64,000 nucleotides of DNA from Arthrinium phaeospermum (lineage: Eukaryota; Ascomycota; Sordariomycetes; Amphisphaeriales; Apiosporaceae): positions 62,001 to 126,000 of the forward strand of contig QYRS01000014.1 in NCBI GenBank assembly GCA_006503535.1. Reading direction: 5' to 3'. The notes below the pieces were generated by a model. It was not told the origin of the DNA. It worked only from the letters and a program-made list of their open reading frames with translations, and ran no database searches. The translations under genes and the position numbers were made by a program. Shown one piece after another: positions 21,281 to 32,600 of this stretch; positions within the stretch are counted from its first letter, which is position 1, and every line of letters starts with the position of its first letter.

Positions 21281-24200
21281 TCAAATCATCCCAAACCTCT
21301 CCAAAAACTGCGCCGTCGACTTCTTCTTAGTCAAACCCCCGCCACCCGTCGCGGCACGGGAAGACCCAGCAGCAACAGCGCCCTCCCCCTTATCCCTGCC
21401 AACCGTCGTCCACCGTCGCGCCAACCGCATCGTCGGCGAGGACGCCGTCAAAACGGGCGACACCTCGTCCCGGACCTCGTCCTCGTCGCTCTGGCTGCTG
21501 CCCGTCGTCATGGACTCCATGGAGCTGCCGTTGCTGCGATGGCGGGCGTGCGTCGGCGTCGACGGCGGCATTGTCGCTAATCTATCAGCTTGTCCCGATT
21601 CGGGAATAGTGGGCGGCGGCACCACGCCGCCAGCGGCCCCCGTCGCCATCGTCAGCTTCTTGAAGTTCTTGCCCCAGGCACTGCTCTTGGTGCGAAGCAC
21701 CATGCTGGGGCTCCGCTTGCCGCCGCCGGGGTGCGACGAAGGATGTTGGCGCGGGCGGTAGACCCCCTGCTGCTTCGCAATCATCATCTCATACTGCGCC
21801 ATCATAGTCGGCGCCTCCACCACGTCCTCGAGCGTGAAGAAGTCGGTCGCCTGCTGCTCCGACAGCCCGGGCACGCCCAGGTTCGGCATGCTCTCGTTAT
21901 AGAAACGGGCCAGCTCCGCCGCGGGCACCAGCGAGCCCCAGATGTCGTAAAAGGGCACGGAGCGCACGTTGCCGACGCGCGCCAGCGCCGCCGCGCCCAG
22001 GACCGCCTCCCAGCCCGCCGAGATGACGGCGTGGATGGCGCCGGCGTGGTCAGGGAGCACCGCCTGCACCGGCGGCGAGAAGGAGGCCGCGGCGCTGCCC
22101 GGGCCCGCGGCGTCGGAACGGGCGGGCGAGAGCGGGATGCGGGGAGCGCCGACAGAGGCGTTATCGTTGGTGCTGGCGCCGGTGATGGTGTCGTTGTTCA
22201 GGCTCTTGAGCACCAGGGGCTCCATGACAAAGGCCGACGTGAGCAGGCTGATGGTGGAGCACAGCATCTTGAGGACCTCGTCGGCGAAGAGGGGGTGCAC
22301 GCGGCGCTCGCAGAAGGTGAGGGCGAGGTCGATGCGCGCGCCCGCGACGGGGACCGACTTGACCAAGAGGTCGGCGTAGACGTGGCTGGCCGCCATCGCG
22401 GTGAGCCGGCAGGCGGCGTTGCCGATGGCGAAGTCGCGCACCCGCTCGTGCACCCGCTCGCTGCGGGTCTGGTGCTGCACCACGGTGCTGAAGCGCGTCC
22501 AGGCGGGCCAGCTCGTGCACTGCTGCGCAATGTCCATGAACTGCATGTTCTCGTACGGGATGCTGGCCACGTGCTGGCTCTGCACCGTCCGGAAGTACTC
22601 GTAGGGCGTGACGGGCACCGTGGGGATCTGGGCACGCACGGGGACGATGCCGCCGCAGGGGCCCAGCACGTTCTCGAGATGGAGATGCTTGCCCTCGACA
22701 AGGTGTCCGAAGACAACATCGTCAGATCCAGAAAGCTTGGATAGGACGATGGCCCAGGCACCCTTGAGGATGGTCTCGAACGGGATGCCGAGATTCTGCA
22801 ATGAGCCAGTGGGGATTTGCTGGCAGATAGTCTTGGGCTCAATGCTTGCCGCGCTGGGCGCAGTATGGGCCACTATCTGGGTCATCTGCGAGCCTTGCAG
22901 CAGGTTCTTCCAGTAGTCGGCAGCGCCGTTCCTGGAAGCTTGCTTGGCAGCCCTCATGACATCACAGAAGCCAGCGTTCTGGGTCGACAGCTCGCCCTGT
23001 TCGTAGAGCCGGCCCAGGTCCTTCAGCAAGACGGGCATGGAAAGGTCGTTGTACTGGGCCCGCGACAGTCTCAGAAGGAGGATGGCATTCTTTCCGCCGT
23101 CGAGGTAACTACAGTGTCGTTAGATATCAGTATATTGCCAATTTGCAAGAAGTGAACGGATAAGGGAAGAAGAATAGAGGAGACCTACGAGAACTTGGTG
23201 ACGGGCTTCCGGAAGTCGACGGGGGCGACCTGGTCCCGGCGGACGAGCTTGCCGGCCAGGGCCGATAGTCGCCAGCCAGGACACTGATATCGGCCAAAGT
23301 CGACGAGGCGGTGCGGGGCGTGGGCCTGCGGGTGGCGGAGGACCACTTGCCAGAGTCTTCTGTCATGGGTAGCGAATGTCGTCCGGAGGATGGGGTGGGC
23401 CAGCGTAAGCAAGTTACAGGCGTGTTCGAGCTTACCCCAGTCTAGCGATCCATTGTTCTGGATGTGGATGGCGAACCAATCGACGGCGCCCTTGCTCTCG
23501 AGCATGCCCGCCTCGACGAACATGGTCTGCAGCGACGACGCCTCCGTCATGTCCTCGATGGCGTCCCGGTCGCACCCGAGCTGCGGCACGATGGACTCGT
23601 CGATGAAGGCCTGCGCGGGGCTCGTGGGCGTGGCGGGTCCTCCGTTCTTACTCTTGTTGCTGCTGCTACCACCGCGCCTGTGGTGGTGGATGTTCCGAGG
23701 GCTGCTGTTGTTACCGATCTTGTTGATGCTCAGCGAGGGCAAGGCGACGCTGGAAAGCGTGATGCCCCGGCAGATCTCGGCCAGGGACGTGTTGCGGAGG
23801 ATGTCGACGACGGAGACGGAGATGCCGTGCTGGCGGCAGGCGATGACGAGCTCGTGGGCCAGGTCGTGGTTGCCGCCGAGGCGGAGGAAGCCGTCCTCGG
23901 CCGTGATGGAGGACTCCTCGATGTTCAGGACGGAGGCCCACAGGGCGCGGACGCGTTCTTCGATGCGGGTCAACGGGAGGGGGTTGAGCCCTTCGGCCTG
24001 GACTTCACGGGGGTTAGGTACACTAGCGAGCGACAGGAGCTGGGTCTTGGAGAAGCCGGCGATGAGCCGCTGGAGGGCGATGCGGTTGACCTCGAGCGAC
24101 GCCGTCAGGGGGATCTTGCGGACGGGGATGAAGGTGGACGGGATCATGTGGCTGGGCAGCGTGTCGCGCAGGGAGATCTCGGCCGTGCGCTTGGCCAGGT

Positions 24201-27200
24201 AGAGCTTCTCCTTGGTGTGCCGGCTGAGCTGGGTCAGGTCCTCGTCCTCGCCGAAGAGCTCGTCGCCCAGCTGGATGAAGGCGGCAAGGATCGGGTTCGA
24301 GTTGCTGTCCCGGTAGTTGAAGGCAATGGTGTCGACAACGACGTCCACGCCGCGGCCCAGGCACTTTCGCAGGTGAGGCTCGACCTCGGACGCGAGGAAC
24401 GACTTGCCCTGAATGGTCGTCTTCTCGCCCTGGCCGGCCACCAGCTCGAGCTGCCCATCCTCCTTATAGCGGACAAGGTGGCCAGTCCGCAGGAGTCGGC
24501 CGGGCGCCTTGGCCGCGGGGTTCCAGCGCATGACATTCTTCTCGTCAGTCTCGTACCCCTCGGCTAGAGTGGGAGACTCGATGACGAGAACGCCAACAGC
24601 GCCAATGGGCACGAGACGGTTGAGTTTCGTCTGGCTAACGACCCAGAAGTTGCCGCACGCGGGCTTTCCGATGCACCGCAGGGAACTGGCATCCTTGACC
24701 TCGGAGGCAGATAGCCCCAAGGGGCAAGACACGGCCGACCCATAGGCCAAGAGGACTTTGGCCCGATCAGCCCAGGGCGCGTAGGTATCCTCATCGAGGT
24801 GGAGCGTGCGGAAGCAGACGATGGCCATATCCGGAAGGTTCTCCGGACGGAGGCTGCGGGAAAGCGTGGGCGTCAGGTAGGACCAGTTCACCTGCATGCG
24901 GCACGCGGCCGAGGTAAAGTTGGCGAGCCGCTCGGCAGCCGAGGGCACGCAGATGCAGCCGCCGTTGATCAGAGTCGTGAAGACCTCGGACAGGGCAATG
25001 TCGCTGCTGAAGGACGACACTTGCATGACGCGGCTGGAGGGGTTGATGCGGAGGGCCGGGCCCTGGCTGATGAAGGCCGTCGAGAGGGCGCCGTGCGTGT
25101 ACTTGATGCCCTTGTGTTGCTTGGTGCCCTGGTGCTCGAAGAGGATGCACGCCGTCTGGTGGGACTTGGTGTCGGGGGGCGTGACAGCGACGGGCTGGAA
25201 AGCCATCGAGTCCATGGTCTCCTCGTTGAGGTATACCACATCGCAAGACACGGCGCCGTCCAGTTGGGAGCGCACGCTCTCCGAAGCCAAAACGATCTTG
25301 GCGCCGACGCTCTTGGTGACCCAGCCGAACATGGAGGTAAGCTCGGCGTCGACGGGCACGAGGATGCCGCCCGAGTTGAGCACGCCCAGCATGGCGACGA
25401 TGGCCCATCGGCTCTTGTCGACGATGACGGGCACGGCACTGTCGGCCGTAACTCCGCGGTTCCGCAGGTGGCTGGCGACCGTCATGGAGAGCTCGTCGAG
25501 CTCGCCGTACGTCAAATCGCCGTCCCACGCACACACGGCTTGGATGTCCGAGTTCTCAATGGCGTGCTCCGCAATCAGCCGGTGGATGTGGTCCTTGGTT
25601 TGCTCGGGCTTGGAGCGCCCGTTCCACCGGAGGACCTGCTCTTGGTCGTAGTCGTTGAACAGGTTCACGTCCTTGACCGTGCTAGCAGGCACCTGCATAA
25701 GGCACTGGATGGCTTGGCCAAAGGCGCGGGCCACGTGGTTGGCCTGCTCAGGGGCCAGGATGCGGTGACCCATGTCCACGGCCACCACGCCGTTTCGAAA
25801 GTTGACGTCGACGTTGACATCATACTCGGAATGCTGGATCATCTTGAGGGGGTAAAGTCGAGAGCCCGGCTGAGAGTCGAGGGTGTTCTCGTACCCGAAG
25901 GACAGACAAGTGTTGAAGAGACGGCCGCCCTTGGTGCCCAGAGCATGCTGGATATTGTTCACCGACACGTGCTGGTGATGCAGCGAATCCTTATGGATGT
26001 CGTCCGAGAGCATCAGCAGCTCGTCAATGAGCCGCGACGGGTGCAGGTTGATGCTGCATACCAAAGTGTTGGAGAAGCAGCCCACCGCATCCGACAGCCC
26101 CTTGACCGGGATGTCGCGGCCGGACGTGCGGTAGCCAAAGCAAACAGCGTCAGAGCCGACGTAGGCTCGCAACACCAGACTCCAGGCCACTCGCAATACT
26201 GAAGCGACCTGGATCTCGTACTTGCCGGCGAATTCCACAAGGGCTTCCTGCGAAATACCCAAATCGATGGAGTCGGTGTGAAATTCCTTGACGTCCACAC
26301 ATCTCGAGACCAAGGTGGGGAACTGGCAAGGCGGTACATCCGTGAGCAACTCACGCCAAAACTCGGTGCTGACAGGAGTCGTCTTCAGACATTGAAGATA
26401 CTCGGGATAGCGAACGGCTGCGGTGGTTGGGGCTTCATGGTGGAAGTACGCCCTGTCGAGCTCGTCGAAGATCTTAATAAGACTGGCAGGGTCGCAAAGA
26501 GCCTGGCTGATTTCCAGCTTCAAGAGCGTCTTGCCCGGCGCCTGGCATACTACTAATCTGTGCCAGGGGGTGCCCTTGGCCAACTTGGGGGGAGCGAGTC
26601 TTTCCATGGCGTCCAGGGCCTCCTCGGCCAGGAAGCTCTCAATGAAGAGCATGTTGGGCGAGTGGCGCCGGAGTATGATCTGGTCATATAGTCCGTTGTT
26701 GGAGACACTGTCCGAAAAGACCGTTCTCAGCGCCGGGTGCTTTTCGATAATACCCTGCCAGGCTGCGCAGATGCGACCAACATCCACATAGCCTCCGATG
26801 GTGTCAATCGTGTAGATGGTCTGCATTAGGGATGTGCCAGACACAAGAGCCTCGTTGATGAGAAGGTTTTGCTGGTTGGTCGTCACGGGGTAGATGCACT
26901 CGATGTTGGACACCTCGACGTTGAGCTCGGGGAGAACATCTCGGTTCATCTTAGCAACGCCATCATATGTAATATCGATATAAGACATATCCGCGAGGGT
27001 GAGTTCAGGCACCTGGTTGCGCAGACGTTGGATAGCCTGGCGGAGGTGTCCTTCGCAGCTGCGGACCCAGTGCTGGATGAGATCTTGACGTTGCGAGTCG
27101 CGGTTGCAGACGAACTTGAACTTGAGCTCGCCGCTGTATCCAACCGATGCAGAGACTTCAAAGAGGGCGATGCGGCCGACACTGGTCCCAATGTCGGATG

Positions 27201-29688
27201 TCTCCGAGACCAAGGACTGGGTGGGGATGGGAAGCTGCTCCAGGAGGCGGTCTTGACGCTCGGAGCTCGCTGTCGGTCCAGCGTAGGTAAATATGACCTC
27301 CATGGGGCAGGTTGAGGATGAAAAGGCATCTGCTGCTACCCCATCGCGAAGCCGAGAGGCGAAGTAGGGCACGCCTCGTTCGGCGACCGCGAGGCGCGCA
27401 TCCTTGACCCGACTCAGTACCCTCGACATGTCTTCCGTTTGGCTAACGGAAAGTGACAGAGGCGACAGTGAGGTAAACCACCCGACCGTCTGTGTAATAT
27501 CGACCTCGGAATCCAGGACTGTCCGATCATTCTCTTGGCTCCAGATGATGGGAGTGGGCCGGTCGGTGAAAGTCTTGGAGAAGGATTGCAGAAGAGCCGC
27601 CCTGAAGATGTCCGAGGACTCGGTGCGGAAAGCGTGGTTGCTTTCCTCGAGGGCGCCAGCAAGGTCGGATCCCAGCGTGAAGCCATAGCTCACTGTGCTG
27701 CCGTATGTGTTGCGATGGCTCTGGACCCCCCAGTAGTCGCAGTTGGCGGGGCTGATTGGGAACGGCAGCTTGGCAGCATCCTCCATGCGATCGATGCGGC
27801 GCCGCTGGTGAGAGGACCAGGCCTGGTACGAGACGAGTTGGTTGGTAGCCAGCGTACCATTAGTAAGTAATTCCTCCAGATCCTCTGATACGATGCGCCA
27901 CGACTTAGAATCGATGACGAGATGGTGTGCCACCAGGTAGAGGACTTGACACCCATCGTTCGTGTGAAAATGGTGAGCAGCAAAGACCGGGCCGTTCTCA
28001 ATATCGATGTTGATCTGGGCCTGCTTAATCACTGCCTCCATTTCTGCGTTGGTGCCCACGGCATGGTGGCCGAAGTGGTACGAGGAGGGCACCTCCGAAA
28101 GGGTGTGTTGAGTCCAGGACGCCCCGCTTCTCCTGAACCGGGTCCGCAGCACGGCGTGATGTGAAACAACTGCCTCGACAGCGGCATGTACATCTTCAAT
28201 ACCGATCGACTTGTTGATCCGTAGCAATACGCTCTGGTTGAATCTATATGTACCGCTGCGAGAGCTTCTCAGAAGAGACTTGTTTCCCATGACGGTGTGG
28301 AAGTACAGACGCTGCATCGGGGAGATCTCGGTCTCCTTGCCGGTATCCTCGAATGACCTCCTTGCCATCTCGTCGCTGGATACGGCCAAAGCCGCGAGCT
28401 GCGTTAGAGACATGGTCTGGAGTACATCTTCCACCTTGAGCGAGAGACCCAGAGACTTAGAGCGGACCACAAGCTGCATCGCCATCTTGGAGTCACCGCC
28501 GAGCTTAACGAACGACTGGTTCATGCCAATCGACTCGGCATCCATATGCAGTATCGTGCCAACGAGCCTCTGCAGTTGCACCTCCCTATCAGTAGTGGGC
28601 GCGACCAGAAGCTCTTGGGTCTCCACCGACATGATCTGGCGATGGAGCTCCTCGTTGGCGTTCTGGATCCATGTCTGCATCTTCCTCCGGTTGATCACGC
28701 CGTTTTCGTCAAGGGGCAGCCGTTCCAGGACAACCCAGACGCTCGGCACCTGGGACTCGTCAACCTTGGCCTTGACCGCGGCCCGGATGGAGGGGAGCGG
28801 GCTGGTGTAGTAGGCGTTGAGAAGCTTGATATCGCAATCGTTTGGTCCTTCGATGATGCAGCTGGCGAGGCTGAGGAAGGCCACGGTCTGCCCCTCGAAC
28901 ATGCCCGCCTTCGGCTTGATCACGCACGCCTTGGCGACATCGCTGTTTAGCGATAGTACCTGCTCGACCCTGTTATGATATCTCTTGGAGGCCTTTGGTT
29001 GCAACATGGGTTTGTTCAAGTCCGGTAAAGGCCTTTGCTGGCCGGCAGCCGCCGCCGTGCCTTTGAAGGGATTCATGGGTGAGCTCAGCTTAAGGGGGCT
29101 GATCGTGCAGGAAGGCTCCCCGAATGGCGACCGGTGCATTGGCGTGATGCGAGTCTCCAACTCGGCCAGGGTCCTGCAACTGATAATGTCCCGCGTCTTC
29201 ACGGCCAGGCCGACTTGCATACAGCGCGCCCTAAGAAGCCTCGCCGCTCTCGTGTCTCCGCCGAGGTCTGAAAACGACTCGTCCCGCGGTACCGACGATA
29301 CAGGTAGGCCCAACGTGTCCGCCACTGCCGAAATCAACCGTTTCTCGATCTTGTTGTCGACCGGCGTCACCTCCACGTTGCGCTCTGGCGTGGTCGTGTA
29401 TATCGAGCTCGTCCTGCGGAGGTCCCGGCGCTCCTCTCCCGTTCGCGGCGGCTCCAAGTCGCTGACTGAAATCCCCAGCGCGTCTGCAACGGCGGCCGCG
29501 GCCGATTTTGGCGAAAGTTGGGGAATAGGCGGCCTGGTGGCGGGACTGTAAGACATGGAGGTGCGTATACTGGGGAGCAGTCTCCGCTTGGCGGATAGAG
29601 TTCGTCCCCTGGCCAAAGCCTTTTCTGTAGATTCCTCTCCAAACATGCCGAACGACGTGTCCAGCGGAGGTATCTGTAAGTAGTCCAT
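21281..29688 (-). CDS. NRPS with degenerate catalytic motifs (T*-dA-T-E-C*-A*-T*-C*-T-like)
   Basis: Two exons, 29688-23189 and 23108-21281, joined over an 80-nt GTAGGT...TAG intron, give 2775 codons without a stop. Approximate domains: carrier T1 115-180 (LGGDT, Thr for the phosphopantetheinyl Ser); only the C-terminal lobe of an A domain 235-345; T2 368-435 (LGGDS intact); epimerization domain 455-890 with HHLVIDSKSW (588-597) and QTVGWFTS; C domain 930-1340 with SQALCDPAS instead of HHxxxDG; A domain 1365-1875 lacking the glycine-rich loop (EHQGTKQHKG), RTGHL for RTGDL and no A10 Lys; T3 1905-1970 (LGGNHD, Ser lost); C domain 2045-2480 with SRAQYNDLS; carrier-like segment 2525-2605 (FYDIWGSL); Ser/Thr-rich tail. 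The preferred start is MDYLQIPP; another in-frame ATG at 30015 would add a low-complexity 109 residues. Product unknown; autonomous synthesis appears unlikely. Confidence 0.88.
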
Positions 29689-32600
29689 TGCAGCGTCCTC
29701 GTGGCTTGAACTATGCTGTGAGATTTCGTGTGAGATTGCCGCCCAAAGGGGGTCAAAAGCTTGAAATTCGGCGATCCTTGCCTGTGTATGAGAAATGTTA
29801 TGGTTGAGAGTATAATGAAAGTAGGTTATAGTCGCATTCACTGTCCGACGGGTGGTGGTAGTATGAGAGTGCGAAATGATAGGCGTGTAAGTGCGGACGG
29901 ACGGAGTCAGTGGGGGAGGAAGTAAATAATTGGAAGGATGAAGGTGGTAAGAAGTACCAGGAATGGGGGCAAGGTGGCAGATATCAAGTGTCTGTATCAC
30001 AGTAAGACGGCGCATGAGTGTGTGTTCATGGAGCAGTGTGTATGGGCCAGCTCCTCAATGCGTATGTAAGTAAATGCAGTACAATCTAGGGTCCTATTTC
30101 CAGGCTATCTATAACAGTATACTTTGTCGGTTCGCCCATGGTAGATGGCACGGACGGGGGGCAGACCCATTCGCCGGGCGGAGCATTTGGCAGGTGGAAG
30201 GAAAGAGCAAGGGTGCATCGCCTGTCGACGGTGGGAAGGGTGGGAAGTGGAAAGTGGAAACCAGGCAGAAAAGGAAATACATCGATCAAATTGACGTTCG
30301 GCTACAGTCAGACTGTGCAGATGTGCACTAACTAACCAGGTAGCGGTTTCTGTCTGATGTCTGCGTGTGCGAGAGAGCGAATGTGTGTGCGTCTGCCTGT
30401 AGTAAGCATATTGCGTAGCTTGCGTCTATTAGCACTTCCGTACAAGAATAGACGACTGACAGACTGGCCTGAATTGCTAAACGTGACCCCGTAACATCAG
30501 ATTAGACAGACAGACCATCGATCGGAAGAACACCCAAAGATAAAAAGCGTTTCCTCCTCGGAGTTTTTGGGTTGCACCAAACAAACAGAAAAGCGCTTGT
30601 TTTGCCCTGCATTCCAGGATTAGGGGAGTCTGATGTTATGCCACACACCTAACAGCAGTTGAAGGATGCGATCCCTCGGCGCACCTGATGTGAATATTGA
30701 GAGCACTTCCTTGGGCGGATCCAGGCCTGAGGTCATAGCAGTAAGTAAAGCAAGCAGACAGGGGAGCCAGCCTGTCTTCCTCTGCAAATGTGCCCCAGTA
30801 AACATGTTCGGCCGATTGTCGGGCTTTGCGGGGGACTTGGGACTTTCGCGTGGTACTGGCTAAAAATACATCTGCGCCAGGCCCAAGACAGTAAGGCATC
30901 CTTCCCACCCGTCGCGGTAAAACAGCTGCCGTGGGTGGCAGTAGCGCGGCTGTGCCCCAGTTCTCTCTCATCCATCTTCCGAGACCAACCTGGGAGCTAT
31001 CATTTTTTTTAATCGTCACTTCACTTGAGATTTGCCTTACCTAAGATTGGCCAAACACTCCACCACCATTCATTTGGCAAAGCAATGAACAGTGCAATGA
31101 GAGAGACGCACCGCATCATGGTACGTACGGCATCGGCACCGGAACAGCCTTGCGACTATTCCCCAGCATTCCCGTCAGCACTTGCGCGAGTCAAGTGCTT
31201 GTTGGAAGGCATAAAGGGCCCCAAACTCTCAGGGTCGGTTTGCTGCGGGGCAGGGGCAGAGAGGGTACTACAGCATATATACATGAGCATTCCAACCCCA
31301 CCTGAGCGCACCTGAGCGCAACAATCCAAGCAGACATGAACAATTGATTTCCGCCGAGAAGCACAGAGATGTCACAAGACTAACCAAGTGGGCTTGTTGG
31401 AAGAGACGCCGGGGGAACATGAGATACCTAAGAGTACATGTTCTGCGTACGGTGGCCACATCGTCATTGCCGCGCCAGGTCGATCTGTCAAAATATTCCT
31501 GCCGCGGTCGATCTTCCCGCGTCTGCCTAACCTGGGGCTTTGCCAGGCCGCATGGGAAGAATGTGTCGCCAATAGGATTCGACGTCATGGCACCCAGAAG
31601 ATGGGTGGGGGGCCAGCTCTGTGGTGGTGACTAGGGCTGGGTTCTGGGCCTTGAAGAACACATGGAGATGGCAAGCACCAGCAAGCAGTCACGCATTCCT
31701 TCCTTGTCGGCCCATCCGGATCAGGTAAACGTGAACTGACGACACCGTCGGCCAAGCTCTCCATCCTTTCGGAATCCGATGGGTCGTTGTGCCTAGGAAA
31801 CAGGCAGGGCTGGAGGTTTGTTACCCAACGTCGCCGTCTCGCAGACTCTCATTCGCAGAGAGAGTCATGCCATAGATCGTAAGCGAAATAGGACGGGCGT
31901 ATCATCAACTGCATACTGATCAGAGTCGAGTCCCCGAGCGACCGAGTCTGGTGGTTTGGACAGATTGGCTCGACGAGCAAGCCGGCTTTCCCATGACTTC
32001 GGTCGTCCGGTCCAATCACGCCAGGCTCGTCCACCTCCACGAAAAGCCGACATTTACTCCCCACAATGTCTCCCGAGTGATTCCTTTTTATCCATGACTG
32101 GTCTAAAACCCTACTTCATGCTTTTCTTTGTTTACCAAGTGTGAGATAACACGCGATAGGCCGAGGGGCGTTCCTCAGCATCCTCGAGGCATGTGCCAAC
32201 AGTCCAACATGAGCCACCTACTGACTGACGACCAACATGCCTAAAGGAAGGCTCGGTATAATCCAGATGTGGGCATCGCAGGATTGGCAGATGGATTCTG
32301 TCTACCTAGCTCCCGCAGTCGCACAGACACCAACAGCATCCATGGCGTCGAATCGCCTTTGCTCCTGGAGTATGCCGATCCCTGCGGCAGGCAGTTGGGC
32401 GGTTTGTTACCCACTGCCATCCGAAGCATGGAGCAGGCGAGATCCTTCGCGGGAATTGCTTTTCATTATCGGGTCAATCCATTCTTTGGTTATTTCATTA
32501 TGTTAGGTATCCTGCAACTGTCTGGCTGTGCCGCGCCAAGCAGAATCTCCCCCCATATGAGCCCAGCTCAGCACGGAAGCTGTATGAGTTTAGTCCTGAA

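Noticed and set aside
21590..26202. Long plus-strand open frames of 367-467 codons (21590-22744, 23464-24567, 24799-26202)
   Set aside because: They lie opposite the NRPS codons in GC-rich sequence, are rich in Gly/Arg/Asp/Val without family motifs, and are mirror frames of the real gene.
21281..29688. NRPS as a siderophore synthetase (ferrichrome or fusarinine type)
   Set aside because: The domain order with an epimerization domain and no working A domain does not fit either type, and no hydroxylase or acyltransferase of that pathway is near.
29689..30015. Upstream ATG at 30015 as the NRPS start
   Set aside because: The added 109 residues are His/Thr/Pro-rich low complexity like a leader; the ATG at 29688 begins more protein-like sequence. 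It remains possible.
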